Assembly (NCBI GenBank): GCA_963556195.1
Contig: OY744516.1
Location: 28,916,183-28,980,182 of the forward strand
Direction of reading: 5' to 3'
Source: Sepiola atlantica
Taxonomy: Eukaryota; Mollusca; Cephalopoda; Sepiida; Sepiolidae
Length of the DNA: 64,000 nt
In this document: in pieces, positions 33,553 through 45,536 of the stretch
How the letters are laid out: every line of letters begins with the position of its first letter
How positions within the stretch are numbered: the first letter of the stretch is position 1
Position numbers and translations under genes: made by a program
The notes under the pieces: generated by a model
The model's database searches: none
What the model saw: only the letters and a program-made list of their open reading frames with translations
Told to the model about the DNA's origin: nothing

Positions 33553-33803
33553 CTCGCTGCGCAGATCCCAATTTAGGTTGACCCCCACCCAACCTTCTCC
33601 CCTTTTTCTTTTTTCTCGGTAGCCCCTTACGTCTACAGTGGCGGCCTGCCTTGTTTGGGGTGAACTGTGTTTAAAAAAGCCTTTATCTATTAAAACAGGT
33701 GGAATACATCGGGAAGATCCTGTATAAAGTTACAGGACATAGACAGGTCGTATATATGAACAGTGAATCTATATAAAATCTACACTGATCGTCTAAACGC
33801 GTA

Positions 33804-33806
<3 letters not shown>

Positions 33807-33872
<66 letters not shown>
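33807..33872. repeat. (TA)n microsatellite
   Basis: Pure TA run. Confidence 0.95.
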
Positions 33873-33875
<3 letters not shown>

Positions 33876-34116
33876 TTTGTATAAAAGTAATCCAGGACAC
33901 GTGTTTCAGGCTATCAAGGTACTCAGTATGGCTAACTTATACAAGGATCTAACCCACAATTATATTGTCTGTAGTCTGGAGTTTAACCTCTGGACTACGA
34001 CGCCTTCTCTGGAAATATTACGATTTTATATTACTATTACTATTTAAAGAAAGTTATATACAAAAAAGAATACAAACGTTTTATTATCGACAATAAAAAT
34101 AATAAAAAATACATAA

Positions 34117-34121
<5 letters not shown>
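33873..34121 (-). repeat. (TA)n-flanked unit with hammerhead relic
   Basis: A 250-bp unit between two TA arrays. The minus strand of 33889-33932 reads CTGAGTA (G8 changed), CCTTGATAGCC (half of a former GGCTTGATAGCC stem II), GAAA, and the palindrome ACACGTGT with C17, then CTGGATTAC. Five or more positions fit a decayed hammerhead. Elsewhere, TCTGTAGTCTGGAG and CTCTGGACTAC form a short inverted pair. Confidence 0.5.

Positions 34122-34192
<71 letters not shown>
34122..34192. repeat. (TA)n microsatellite
   Basis: Pure TA run. Confidence 0.95.
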
Positions 34193-34195
<3 letters not shown>

Positions 34196-34780
34196 AGATT
34201 GCAATGGAAAACTAGATTTATATTATATGTTATTATTAAGCGAGTTAATTAAATAGTTAAGTGTGAAGAATTAATTGTTAAAAATAATAGCAATGATAAT
34301 CAAGGGAAACATTAAGATTGAAAATTATATATATTTTAAAAGTAATTATGGTATATTGAAATTTAATTATGGTTAATTTACAAGTTAGGCAATGACAATA
34401 AGGACAAGCACACCATTTATAAAAACTACTTTAATTACGATAAATGTATATACTTGCTTAACAGGATAAGAATTTTTTTAAAAGCTAATATTGTTTATAT
34501 ATGTGACGGAAAGAGGCTAAAAGATGCCGACAAGTGCTTTAAATCAGGGACGGAAAATTACGCGGTTATAATTCGAGTATAGAAGTGATTGCGGAATAAC
34601 GAAAAACGAAATTTATATTTTTTATTAGGTTGCTACAAAAATAATAATGAGAGTTAAAAAGAACAAGATAGAGAAAAGATTAAATGTAATATGAAGGTGA
34701 ATAGTGACAACAGCAATCTCAAAAAACAATTTATTAAATCAAAACGTTTTAAAATCCAATAATTGGAAGGGATGGAATAA

Positions 34781-34824
<44 letters not shown>

Positions 34825-35002
34825 TATAAATTACAAATCAAAGTAATAACATACTGTGATTTATGGTCAGTTTGGAAGCAAAGCGGAAATCTAACATGTG
34901 TTTCTAGAAGGATAAAAAATACTTTTCATTTTTGCTCTGGAATTTGATTCGCATAAGAATCAAGATGAACTTTATAAACTATTTGTTTTTTATATTACCA
35001 CA

Positions 35003-35006
<4 letters not shown>
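34193..35006. other. No gene seen; (TA)n at 34783-34822
   Basis: AT-rich unique DNA with one TA array. Confidence 0.5.
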
Positions 35007-35077
<71 letters not shown>

Positions 35078-35364
35078 TATATTATATTATATATATATCA
35101 TACATATATATCATATATATATATTATATATATATATATATATATCATATATATATATATCATAAATATATATCATAAAAATATATATCATATATCTATA
35201 TATCATATATATATATTATATAGGTACCATATATATGATACATATATATATACCATATATATATATATATGTATATAATTTATATATATATATATCATAT
35301 ATTATATATATATATATCATATATATATATATATCATATATATATATATCATATATATATATAT

Positions 35365-35402
<38 letters not shown>

Positions 35403-35430
35403 GAGGGAGAGAGATATATATATATATATA
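35007..35430. repeat. (TA)n / (TATCA)n microsatellite complex
   Basis: The longest TA-rich tract of the window, with regularly placed CATATATATATATAT variants and a short GAGA interruption near 35398-35414. Confidence 0.95.
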
Positions 35431-35990
35431 AGAAATATTGGCACTTTTTGTATGAGTCTGTTTCGTATTTGAATATTAACTTTCGAAAAGCCAAAAACGA
35501 TGTATGTTTTTTTCTTTAAAATAAACATTTATTTTCCTTAAAGTATTCATGCAAGCTTTCGGTTTTAAAAATCATTGTCAAGCAATTTTTTTTATATACA
35601 TCAGTGTTAATTTTCCTGGGAGATGTAGACACTGGGGTGATAATGTTATAAGAAATATTGGTACTTTTCTATAAGTATCGTTTCGTATTTGAATATTAAA
35701 TTTTGATAAAGCTATAAACGATATATGCTTTTTTCTTCTTTAAAATAAACATTTATTTACCTTATAGTATTCAAGCAATATTTTTTATAAATCATTTTTT
35801 TCCTGGGAAATGTAGAAAGCTCTCGTGAATGTCTGTTGATGTGTTGACTCGACGATTACGAAGTATGTAGTGCTGCACATGGCTCGCGTGAAGATTTTAT
35901 AAGAAATATTGGCACTTTTGTTAATAAGTATCGTTTCGTATTCTTATATTAAATTTTAAGAAAGACAAAAACGAGATATTTAAATAGATA
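35431..35990. repeat. Tandem repeat, about 220-250 bp unit, 2.4 copies
   Basis: ATAAGAAATATTGG begins units near 35428, 35650 and 35899. Shared blocks: TTTCGTATTTGAATATTAA, TTAAAATAAACATTTATTT, TTTTTTCCTGGGA(G/A)ATGTAG. Unit 1 carries, on the minus strand (35546-35583), a hammerhead-like 3' half: AAAACCGAAAGCTTGCATG with palindromic AGCT and ATGA before it; the 5' half of the core is degraded. Confidence 0.75.
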
Positions 35991-36694
35991 GGTATAGCAA
36001 TAACTAGTAACATTACACATCTAGATAGGATGAAGTTTAATGCTCCCAAACTTCATACTAGAATCAACCACATGGGTATGTAGCGTAACAGGTAATGGCG
36101 TTGTTTAACAATCATTTCTAAGTGACAGTCTTTTTTTAGGTTGAAAGTTGAATTCTTACTACTAGCGATGATATCTATAATTGACATAAAAGTAAAACTT
36201 CTAGCCGTTCAGGTCTGACGTAATGAGAAACCTATGCTCCCGTGAATTAAATTAACGTTTGTTCGATATTCCCGATTTCGGAAAGATACATCGAAGAAGG
36301 TCAAGGGTTACATTGAATGAAACGTTGTAAATCTAACAATTAGGACGAAATATTAATCCTAATTAGTTAACTGATACAACGTGCTTACGGATTTATTTAG
36401 ACAACACACTTTGTTTTCATAATAGCTTTTTATTATGGCCATGACTCATCAATCAAAAAGAGGACATAATAATATGCCGACCTGTTCGCAGACGACCATA
36501 GCCATCCTCTCACCGTGGGGTCTTAAACAGACACAATTTAGGATGCTAGCATTTAGATAAGTTATCTCTTTCTATTTCCAGTTTCAAATAAGACTTCGAT
36601 ATGTTTGCAAACAGCATACGTATGTAATGTCCGTGTATCACACATACTGAGACAGATAGAGATACAGCACATATTTGTCATTCCTCCAAGCGAA
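35991..36694. other. No gene seen; hammerhead relic at 36288-36330
   Basis: Unique DNA. At 36240-36345 a stretch resembles 41700-41800 (CCCGATTTCGGAAAGATACA against the AGATTCCCGAGTTCGACA region). There the core CTGAAGA is mutated to TCGAAGA, but GAAACGTTGT remains. Confidence 0.45.
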
Positions 36695-37020
36695 GATCAA
36701 TGTGTAGTATCTGCTACGTAGTCGGTCAGATAAATAGAAACTTTTTTAGACTGGGGATTTTTTTTTTGTCTCCATCCAGATTGCTTTTTTTTGGAGGAAC
36801 TGAATTTTCCCAATTTTAAAAAAAGACCTTGTGTCACACGTTGGGGGCACAATATATACATAGACGGAGTGACGAAAAACTAGCAGTTTTATCTGGCTTT
36901 AAGTTAAAAGTGTAGTATCTGTTCAGTCTCGGGGGGCTATCCTTCTAGACATTAGCTCCTCAATTTAGAGCCAGTATTTCTTTTTATAACGTTAATTTGT
37001 GCATACTTAAATTCTCACAA
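36695..37020 (+). repeat. Two decayed U2-SINE heads
   Basis: GCGAAGATCAATGTGTAGTA with TCTGCT (36695-36720) and AAAAGTGTAGTATCTGTTCA (36907-36926) match the U2-like head; the sequences after them only partly match the SINE body (ACCTTGTGTCACACG near 36825). Confidence 0.6.
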
Positions 37021-37023
37021 CTG

Positions 37024-37686
37024 GGTGCGACACAACTTAGGAGCGCTCTGACCGTCAAAAAATGCCTGGGCTGCCCCGTCAGCATTCACCGGTAGTAGCG
37101 CCTCAGACGATTAGCAATAAACTAAACCCTTCTCAAAGGGTGAGAAGGCAAAGCCTGGGAGGGTGGACTTCGTAGAACTTCACAGGACAGTACCTCAGAC
37201 CGGCGGAATCAAATCCCGAAGGCCAAGACGGTACGGGTTTACAGAACGAAGCATCCATCGGAACAGATACTACACTCTGATCTTAGCCAAAAGGCCACGG
37301 GGGATTTGCATGTACATTAGTTAGTATGTATCTACAGCGGTAAGATGTGACACAAGGTCGGGAAAGTGGGATTTGATAAGTCAACGCCCTAGAAAAAGAA
37401 GAGCGCTCTGACCGTCAAAAAATGCCTGGTCTGCCTCGTCGGCATTTCCCGGTAGGTGCTCTTCAGGCGATTAGCAAACAAACTAACCCCTTCTCAAAGG
37501 GTGAGAAGGCAAATCCTAGGAGGGTGGACCTCCTACAACTGCACAGGACAGTACCTTAGACCGGTGGAATCAAGGTTTGAAGGCCTAGACGGTACCGGTC
37601 TACAGAGCGAAGTATCCATCGGAACAGATACTACACTCTCATCTTAGCCAAAATGCGACGGGGGATTTGTATGTAAATTAGTTACG
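37024..37686 (-). mobile_element. U2-SINE copy duplicated in tandem with its flank
   Basis: Two minus-strand SINEs: 37024-37298 and 37341-37658. Each ends in the U2 head complement (ACTCTGATCTTAGCCAAAAG in the first; the second has CTCTCATCTTAGCC). Both are followed by the same host-like flank, CGGGGGATTTGCATGTACAT and CGGGGGATTTGTATGTAAAT, each then TTAGTTA. Shared flank at a 360-bp period means one insertion was duplicated, not two insertions. Confidence 0.85.
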
Positions 37687-37689
37687 TGA

Positions 37690-40513
37690 AACTATGTTGT
37701 CATAGTATAGGCGTATCTATATCTATAAAGAATTATTGAACTTTGTTTAGATAAAGTCGCCGGTGATAACATGAAGTAGAAATTTGATAACGGCTAAATA
37801 AATATAGATGACAGAAACTACTCGACTACAATTTGCATGGTTTTTCTTGCTCATCTTCGCCCAATTAAAGGCTCCGATAAATCTGGCTGCTGATGGAGAA
37901 TCCAATGGGAAAAAAGAAACAAATTCGCTGCGCAATTGAGCAGAGAACGGTCAATCTTCGACCTGTAATAGTCAACCTTTCACATCGGAACTGGGATGGG
38001 CGACCATTTGACCTTCAATAAATAACCGTGAAAAGCTATAGACGCTGCAAACTTTGACAGCATTTGTTACAGAGCCAAAAATCAGTTTTCAAACAGAAAT
38101 TTAAGACAATTTAAGCTCGATAAACTGGAGAGGAAGGAGGCTGAGTTTTGTTAGTTCTTGAATGTTTATTTATTTAGTATCTGTTTGGACGCATCTTATT
38201 TTAATAATTATTCCTATTTCAAGTTTTAATTTTTTTAAATAGTTTAGCGATAATGTAAAATAATGGAGCCTTCTAGACAGCTGGTAATGTGTATATAATC
38301 ATTAGGATTTACCTTACCCCGTAGCTTGTGCTAATTGCATAGTGAATAAGAAGTCTTGAATTCCATGATTCTCTAGCCACACTGAAGAGCTGTGATACAG
38401 CGAAACAGTCAATCTAAAGATAATATAACACGATAACTCTGTATTTTTTGTATCTGAACAGTAACACTAAGTACGGGTGGTAGTCTAAAAAAGACGTAAA
38501 TATTTAAATATAAGGCAATAATGTAAGCAACCATTAAGTCAATTTCGTCCTAATATATCTTTCTCGGATCCGTCAGCACTCCGTCACAGATTAAAACAAC
38601 TCATGTGATAGACAATACAACTATTCCCTTCCGAAAGTACGTAGTAATGTCTGGTAGGCAGGTCTCCCGTAAATATTATCAATAGTTTAAAGTACATGAA
38701 TTTAGTTAAAGAAAGAACTGAAATATTTTTTTTTATATTCAATAATGTGTGCGTTAGAATTTAAAATAGAATCGAATTAAAAGGAAAACGTCTAAATCTG
38801 TATAGTTAAAAAATAAAAAGTACATAAAGGAAACTTCTCAATCTAAAACACAAAAACTATAAAACGTTTCAATCAATAAAATTTAAAAACACAAAAATGT
38901 TTCGATCTGTAAAGTAAAATAGACAAGAAAAAAGAAACGTATCACTGTATACATTACAAAAAGAAAAGAATAAAAAATATCTCAATCTTAAGCGTATCTG
39001 CAACATTTTGTGGTAACCATGACAACAGAGTGGTAAACTGCTATTTGGTAGTTGGACGAACAGCAGTGGAGACGCTATTCTAGTTTTCTTATTCCGGATT
39101 CTCTAAATCGAAAATGTAATATGTTTACATTTTCGTCTGTTTGTGATTAGAAATTTCTATGCGGTGGTTTTAACTCTGCAAAAAGCAGAATTAGTCGTTA
39201 AATATGATCAGCCGCTGTTGTCTAGGAAACTAAAATTTGTTATTTTTTGCGGCAAATTTGAAGTCAAAATCAAAATCAAATAAATAAATGAAAGGGAATC
39301 GTATTATCTTTAAATAATTATCGAAATTCATCATTGTGTTCTGAAAATGTAAGTTTTCTGTTCCGCCGATCTGTTAATTCGATATTTCAAAGATGTTAAG
39401 GTACGCCGCTGTATTGTGTAAACCCATGAAAACTTTTTACCTGAAGAGGAAAGATATAAAGTTAAATCAGTAAATTTATGTACCCGATATTACCCCGGAA
39501 TCACTTTTTGGTTTTACATGAAACACATGATTTGAAAAATATTGATAGGAAATTTAGTAAAAAGAAAGATTGAAAAGTATGAATGATTAAAGTTAGTGGT
39601 AAAGAATGATTGCCGTATTCAATTCGAAGATTGCTATTTGTTATTTTAATACCAATCAGTTATTCGTTTATTCCGTCAATCTATATATTTTGATATAAAT
39701 GCTATAGTTCTGAAAACATTAATCTGCAATGCATAAAAAGTAAATAAACAAAGTAAGAATAATGGAAACAATAAGCAGACAATTAGTGAACAATGCTAAA
39801 CAGCTATAATGTTACCCCATCAATCTCGAATGTAAAGGGAAGGATTACCAATAGCCAATCAAAACGCCCCAACATAAGATATGTAGATCGAATTGAGCGT
39901 TCAGTATTTAGGTAGTAAATGCATAGGAAAATAGCATGTGCGAGAAAGGGAAACAATGACGGTGCTAAGAAAGAATAGTAACCTATGAAGAAAATCTCCA
40001 AGAGTGGGAAGGTAGCAGTAGTAGTAGATGTGAAATTGAAAATATATCTGACTTTCTGTATGGATGACTATATTAGGAGAAGCTGTCGCCCGGAAAAAAT
40101 GTAAACATTATTGAAAACGAACTTAATGAACGCATATTTTCCGAAAACACACAACAAGAATTGATTTATTATGGCTTCCGAAACAGATTTGCATATGCAC
40201 CTTTTGTTTACAAAGTTATAGTGGTCAATGAAATAGGGGAACATTCACTTTACTTTATATATACAATTATACTTACAATGTCACATAATATAAAATACAA
40301 GTACATTGATCAAATTCATCAGGGAATCTCTTTAAGTGAATTCTTTAAGCGTCATCTGTTGATTCATCCAGTTTATAATAACAATTTTCTAAATTCTGCT
40401 ATTTTTGAATTTATTGAAAATATATATTTGTTGTGGGGTACAAATCACCCCTAATGAAGAACTAATGGAAGCAACCATCTATAATAAATACCATGGTTGC
40501 AAAGACTCAACAG
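37690..40513. other. No gene recognised
   Basis: Largest TE-poor stretch; mostly AT-rich unique DNA. ORFs of 62 (37747-37935, minus), 65 (39804-40001, minus) and 97 codons (40161-40454, plus) show no domain I know. The only feature I can name is the hammerhead fragment at 38377. Confidence 0.45.
38377..38410 (+). ncRNA. Hammerhead, intact core, ending at its cleavage site (family 1)
   Basis: CCACA (stem I strand), CTGAAGA (38382-38388), stem II GCTG/CAGC with TGATA, GAAA (38402-38405), CAGTC ending at 38410. The match to family 1 (19225) is perfect or nearly so up to C17 and then stops: the expected TGTATGTGG is replaced by AATCTAAAG. Left homology fades upstream of about 38360. The boundary coincides with the predicted self-cleavage point. 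Confidence 0.7.
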
Positions 40514-40532
40514 GAGGACATTCCTATCATGT

Positions 40533-40856
40533 GAGTGTCCACGTGTGGTATCTGTTCCGATGGATACTACACCCTATAGACCGGTGTTGTCTTGGCCTTC
40601 GGGGCATGATTCTGCCGGTCTATGGGTCTGTCCTGTGCAGTTCTAGGAGGTCCACCCTCCCAGGCTTTGCCTCTCCTCTTTGGGGAGGAGTAAGTTGATA
40701 GCTTACTGCCTGAGGCGCCCCTACCGGGGAATGCCGACGGGGCTGTCCAGGCAATTTTTAATGGCTAAAGCGCTCACGTTCTCGGGCGCTGGCTTTTCAA
40801 ATCCCACTTTCCGACCTTGTGTCACATACTCCTAACGTGGGTAGGTGTTAAATATC
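40533..40856 (+). mobile_element. U2-SINE, full-length with target-site duplication
   Basis: Head GTGTGGTATCTGTTCCGATG, body TTGGCCTTCGGGGCATGATT, GTCCTGTGCAGTTCTAGGAG, AATGCCGACGGGGCTGTCC, and tail CCGACCTTGTGTCACATACT. The direct repeat GAGGACATTCCTATCATGT (40514-40532) recurs as GAGGACATTCCTATTCATGT at 40857-40876. This is the clearest evidence that the family moves by retroposition. Confidence 0.9.
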
Positions 40857-40876
40857 GAGGACATTCCTATTCATGT

Positions 40877-42715
40877 TTTACCGCATGGTAGGAATCCGGT
40901 CATCTCCTTCCACATTTAGTGGCGTTACTGTATTGCTATGAATAAATACATTGTATATTTTAACCTGTCACAATTTGTGGTTGTTATCTTTGTGACCCCT
41001 AGCACGGGTCTACAACAATATTACTCTATCGAAAATAATATAAATGTGTGGTAGATTTTGTTGTTTCTTATTTCAATATTTTTCCCAATAAAACTCTGAT
41101 CCTTATTTCGAAATCCAATTATTTATTTATTTTCGCTACTAAAGTAGTTCAACCTAAGGATTCTAACAAATAATGTGATAATTAAGATATCTTAGCGGAA
41201 CTCGTGGAATTCAATGGTTGTGTTTTTCACTTACCTGTAATATTTCTGTTGATGCTAATATTAAGTTTGAAAGAATACATGTACGCAAAGTTTAATAATA
41301 TTAAGAACAAATATACTTTCTCCTTCCATCAAGACATTTGTCAGCGAAATATGTTTAAATAAATAAAACGAATATGCATTTCTTTTATTTATTAAAAGTT
41401 TTAACAATTGAAATCTTTTCAAAACAATAAATATGAAATTTTGGGCCCTAGTATACATGAGTGTAAGAAAAATACAAATGAAAGAGTGAAAAGCCCTTCT
41501 CCTTCTATTATTAATGAAACAAAGCAAATATTGATACAAGACTAAATAATAAAATCGAAGAAATCAATGAAAAGTAAACTTTTGGGTGTTTATTTATAAA
41601 GAGATATATGTGAAATATGCCAGTTCAAAATGAAATAACAGTAAAACTTATGGATATACGGAGTGGAAAATATTAGTGTACACCAAAAATTACGGTAAAC
41701 AATTCCGTCCAGATCTCCGAGTTCGACAGAAAGATTCCCGAGTTCGACAAAGTATGCCTGAAGAAGGTTGGAGGTTACATCGGCCGAAACGTTGTGATAA
41801 AAACACCCAAGATGAGAACAGTAGTTCGAATATACAAAATTCTACAAAGAAAGTAGAATTTTAATAAAAAATAAAATTTACTATTTGGATTTAACGAAGT
41901 CCGACAACAAAAAACGCATGGCATCTTTATATCAGAAGAAGGGAGAGAATCTTCTATGACGTGTTGGCTTTACATGCATTTTTCTTACCGTTAAAATAAT
42001 TGTCAGATAAATGCAAACGACCTTTTAGCATTTTAATTCATTTATTAATGTAACAATTTTCATCTTTTTTTACTGGTTAAGTCAATCAGACGACAGAATT
42101 CGATTTTAGAACAGTTCATTTAAAAATAAATAATTTCCAATTACTTAAATATTGCATCGCTGGCGATTAGACGATCTTATTTAGTAAAATAGGTTTGGAA
42201 AGTGATACTATTATTATTCAGATTATTCCATTTATTAGTTCAGTCACTTTTCATTGTACGCCTTCTACTACAAGCTTAAAACAAACCAAAAAATCCCAAC
42301 CGCTTCAACAGAAATCGCATTTAGAAATCGTCGATTGGCACCGTGTCTGCAAGCGATGACAGCAAACAAATAGAGATTCAATGTGGCGTTGGCTGTCGTA
42401 TGTTTATTTTTATCCTGCGACTTAAAAAGTTCCAACCTCACGTGGAGAGCTATCTCAAATCAGTGTGCGAATTTGAATATCTGCTCACTGCATTATAGAA
42501 GACGACAGTTTCGACAGCCGCTGCGACTCATGTCATATTTGATTCTCAAGTGAACTATATGCGGCGATGATGGGGGTTTAGTGGCATAGTTTTTCATCTC
42601 ATACAGCAGAGTTCTTCCGTGTCCTGTTGATGCAAGTGATCTTAAGCAGTTTATGAAATGAATGTCTGAGCTTGGAGAAAGGGGCAGGAAGAATCAGATT
42701 TTGAGCCTGACGATT
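40877..42715. other. No gene recognised
   Basis: AT-rich unique DNA with one 92-codon ORF (41261-41539, minus) of no known family. The hammerhead repeat at 41676-41870 lies inside. A GC-richer patch at 42330-42560 lacks ORFs. Confidence 0.45.
41754..41798 (+). ncRNA. Hammerhead ribozyme, intact core
   Basis: CTGAAGA (41758-41764), stem II GGTT/GGCC (two G-T pairs) around a 13-nt loop, GAAA (41786-41789), palindrome ACGT with T17. Upstream are two copies of CGAGTTCGACA (41718, 41739). Stem I is weak. Relatives: 36288 (decayed) and the downstream flank only at 15095. Confidence 0.55.
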
Positions 42716-42718
42716 GTT

Positions 42719-42955
42719 GACGTCAATTTTTCTGTCTCTCTGTTTCTCCTTCTCTCTCTCTCTTACTCTCTCTCTCTCTTCCTCTCTATCTCTTTCTTTC
42801 TATTTTTCTCTCTATATATTTTTCTCTCTCCTTCTATATCTCTTTTTCTCTCTTTCTTTCTTTCTCTCTCTTTCTTTCTCTCTCTCTCCTTCTATCGCTC
42901 TCTTTTTCTCTCTCGCTCTATCTTTCTTTCTCCTTCTCTCTCTCACTCCCTCACT
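42719..42955. repeat. (CT)n / (CTTT)n-rich tract
   Basis: Long pyrimidine tract of mixed CT, CTTT and CTCG units; Ser/Leu/Phe ORFs over it are artefacts. Confidence 0.9.
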
Positions 42956-43074
42956 CCCACGCACACTTTATTTTCTTCCTTCCTACAACAAGAATGTATG
43001 GCACAAAGCCAGGAGGTGGATGAAAACCCCTGCGTCCCAGCGGAACAAACCGGCTGGCCTCTAAACATAGCTTG

Positions 43075-43190
43075 GGTTTCCACGTCGGCATTCCCCTGTA
43101 GTGGCGCCTCAGGAAATTGGCAATAAACCAACCCCTTCACAAAGAGAGAAGGCGAGACCTGGGAGGGTGGACCTCCTAGGATTACTTAAG
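43075..43190 (-). mobile_element. U2-SINE fragment
   Basis: On the minus strand it carries AGGTCCACCCTCCCAGGTCT, then GGTTTATTGCC, TGAGGCGCCACTACAGGGGA and ATGCCGACGTGG, the middle of the SINE. The U2 head and tail are missing. The region before it (42960-43074) is not recognised. Confidence 0.75.
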
Positions 43191-43302
43191 ATATACTAGC
43201 TCAATGGGGCAAGTAAAGGCCATCAAAATGGGCAGTCTCTGTCGGACTGATTGTCGAGAACATATTCTCGACTGGTATTTAGGCGGTACAATCATCAGCC
43301 GA

Positions 43303-43347
43303 CTGTCGCCGACTTTCGCCGACTTTCGCCGACTTTCGCCGACTGAA
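43303..43347. repeat. Tandem repeat of a 10-bp unit
   Basis: GACTTTCGCC repeats about four times (first unit GACTGTCGCC). Confidence 0.9.
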
Positions 43348-45011
43348 TCATTTTGGAATTTGCTTACTCTCACACATACACACATACATGGCTATTCTCG
43401 AGACAACTACCAACAATTAGCGAACTTAACTGAACTTAAAACAATCATCGCAACAAATCTAAAGTAACTAAATAAATCCGGTCGATTACCAAAAAACAGC
43501 TATAAATAATAAACATAATTGTTGATAACAGACATGGTATATGTAATAAAAATGATTAATAAAATATATTAAAAACAGAACATCAATTATGTCACCAAAC
43601 AATCAAATAAGATACAACTATAAAAATAAAAAGGATAAAAGTATAATAATAATTGTAATCTGTAAATAAATAAATACTCAATAGCTATTAAGTTGAGGCC
43701 TTAAACATTGGACAATATTCACTTTATGATAATAAAAATAATAGTTACTTTAACATTATATGTAAAATAATGGAGAGAAAAATTAACTAAATTTATAAAT
43801 AAATGTTAAGAATATGTCGACACCATTTAAAAACAATTAATCTTAAATCTTAAATTACAAATTTTAATGAAGGGGAGACCACTCTCAACTTAGTGGACGA
43901 GGTGACTTCTCTCCCTTGTATCTCACTCGAAAGAAAATTAATTAATCAATTAAAATGAAACACTGAACTTAAATAACAAGCCAGTAAATTTAATAAAATA
44001 ACATTTTAAGAATTATCAATTATACATAATAGAAAAAAATAATTATAATAATAGTGGCATTAGAAATAAAAACAAACAAAACATTAGAAACCACATTAAA
44101 AAAATTAATTTTAAATTCCACTCATTTTCTGCCGAACAATTCCCAACGGAAACGGTCTTTTTATACACGTTTTAACATATATCTGAGGAAGGGTAATTTT
44201 CCAAATATATTGTTATACGGAACTGTAAAAGAATGATTCACACGTCTTGTGATCTGCGCCATGGACTGTATGAAACGAATGGTTCACAAAAGGTTAAGGT
44301 CATGACCCACCAATGATGAACAAAAGTTAGGTTAGAGTAAATCACCAACGAAACTCAAATACATTTTTAAAATAAGGATTCTTTTACTGCAATGATGAGT
44401 TGGCCAGAATTAGTCGGGCGGCTAACCTTTTGCCAACCCAAACTGGAAAAGGTCAGATAAGACATTGCAAGGATTGCACTGATAGTCAAAAAGAATAAGC
44501 TGAGTTCAAAAGGGAAGATTAGAACTGCGTAGTTAAAAAAATGTATCAAAGAAGAAATTAAATTGCGCCGTGAAAATCGAATTTCAGATGGAAAGAAAAA
44601 ATGAATGAATAAGGGAAGTTGATGGCCAGTCACCACTCACCAGTGAGAGAGAAAGGGGTGCGAGACTTGCTGACACTAGAATGACTGGAGGATAGAATCG
44701 AGCAGGGTTTGTATATAAGGCCTGGCGCGGGCGATTGAAGGCAGTTCGAGGTGGAAACACGACGAGTGAGTTATCCCGTAGAGCATAAACCTATATAATG
44801 AACTCTAAAATATTTCTTGAAAAACTGAAACTCTGAAATTTTTTTGCCAAGAAAGGTACATTTTCGTAGACAAGATTTAACTATCGAGTGTTTTTCTCTG
44901 TAGACACTTTCGAAGGGAACTCGCGATATCTTCCGAATTAATGGTCAAACGGAGATTACTCTACTCGTCGAATAAAAGAAAGACTTTTGCCAAAACCAAA
45001 AGAAACAAGTA
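43348..45011. other. No gene seen
   Basis: AT-rich to 44640. A decayed hammerhead-like motif lies at 44183-44215 (CTGAGGA, GGGTAATTTTCC, then AAATATATTG without the G of GAAA). 44640-45011 is GC-richer. Confidence 0.45.
44711..44720 (+). promoter_or_regulatory. TATA-box-like motif
   Basis: GTATATAAGGCC at about 44711 sits in a GC-richer setting (GGCGCGGGCGATTG follows) with no microsatellite around it. A start site would fall near 44740 (AGGCAGTTCGAGG). No ORF follows, so its role is open. Confidence 0.2.
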
Positions 45012-45496
45012 CTAAACATTTTCACAAGTGTACGCGTCTAATCTAAGAGACCTTTGATCGTCACTCTGTGGTCCGCTGGAACGGCAAAGTCTACGATTTT
45101 GCAGGATTTTTCTTTCTTGTTGATTATTATCATATCCGGTCTCCTTGCTGTTATGGGTTTGTATGTTTGTACATTCATATCCCATAGGATTTTGTGTTTT
45201 TCGTTTTCTAGTACAGTTTCTGGTTTGTGTTTGTACCGTTATTTTGCATATTCCAAATTTAGTTGTTTGCACATTTCCCGGTGTACTTCTTTCCCCACGC
45301 TTTCATGTCTGTTCTTGTATTCCTTTTGGGCTAGCTTGCTGCATTCACTTATTATTTGATTTATCGTTTCGTCTCTTTGTCCACACAATCGGCATTTGCT
45401 GTTTTCCTGGGTTTTATCTAGCTTTGCTTTAAAAAAGTTTGTCCTAATCGCATTGTTCTGTGCGGCCGTCAGCAGAGATTCCGTTTCTCTGTTCAA
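45012..45496 (-). pseudogene. LINE family 2 zinc knuckle and endonuclease, broken
   Basis: The knuckle is CRLCGQRDETINQIISECSK; the family usually has a His in INHI, here Gln. After a frameshift near 45240, another frame reads KILWDMNVQT, ARRPDMIIINKKEKSCKIVD and FAVPADHRVTI. RPD with the later DFA/AD fits the PD-(D/E)xK nuclease core that cleaves the target. The zinc-site loss and frameshift indicate inactivity. Confidence 0.8.
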
Positions 45497-45536
45497 GTGT
45501 CATTTTCTTAGCCATGCCCAGCTGTTTTCATTGGCT

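Larger units (their letters stand above)
30124..33678 (+). mobile_element. Non-LTR retrotransposon (LINE family 1), sense copy
   Basis: It aligns with the minus strand of 7953-11300 from AAGGAGTAGATAGG onward, so it is 5'-truncated relative to that copy. Order: non-coding 5' region, AP-endonuclease (30571-31332), linker, RT (about 32070-32800), C-terminal domain (32812-33552), and a 3' UTR ending GGGGTGAACTGTGTTTAAAA. Several frameshifts and a CT expansion make it inactive. No obvious target-site duplication. Confidence 0.92.

Noticed and set aside
40161..40454. 97-codon ORF as a gene
   Set aside because: Atypical composition, no domain, no splice or promoter context, and AT-rich surroundings.
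42662..43126. 154-codon Ser/Leu-rich ORF
   Set aside because: It is the CT-rich tract followed by antisense U2-SINE.
43303..43347. CRISPR-like array
   Set aside because: It is a plain 10-bp tandem repeat without spacers, in a eukaryotic setting.
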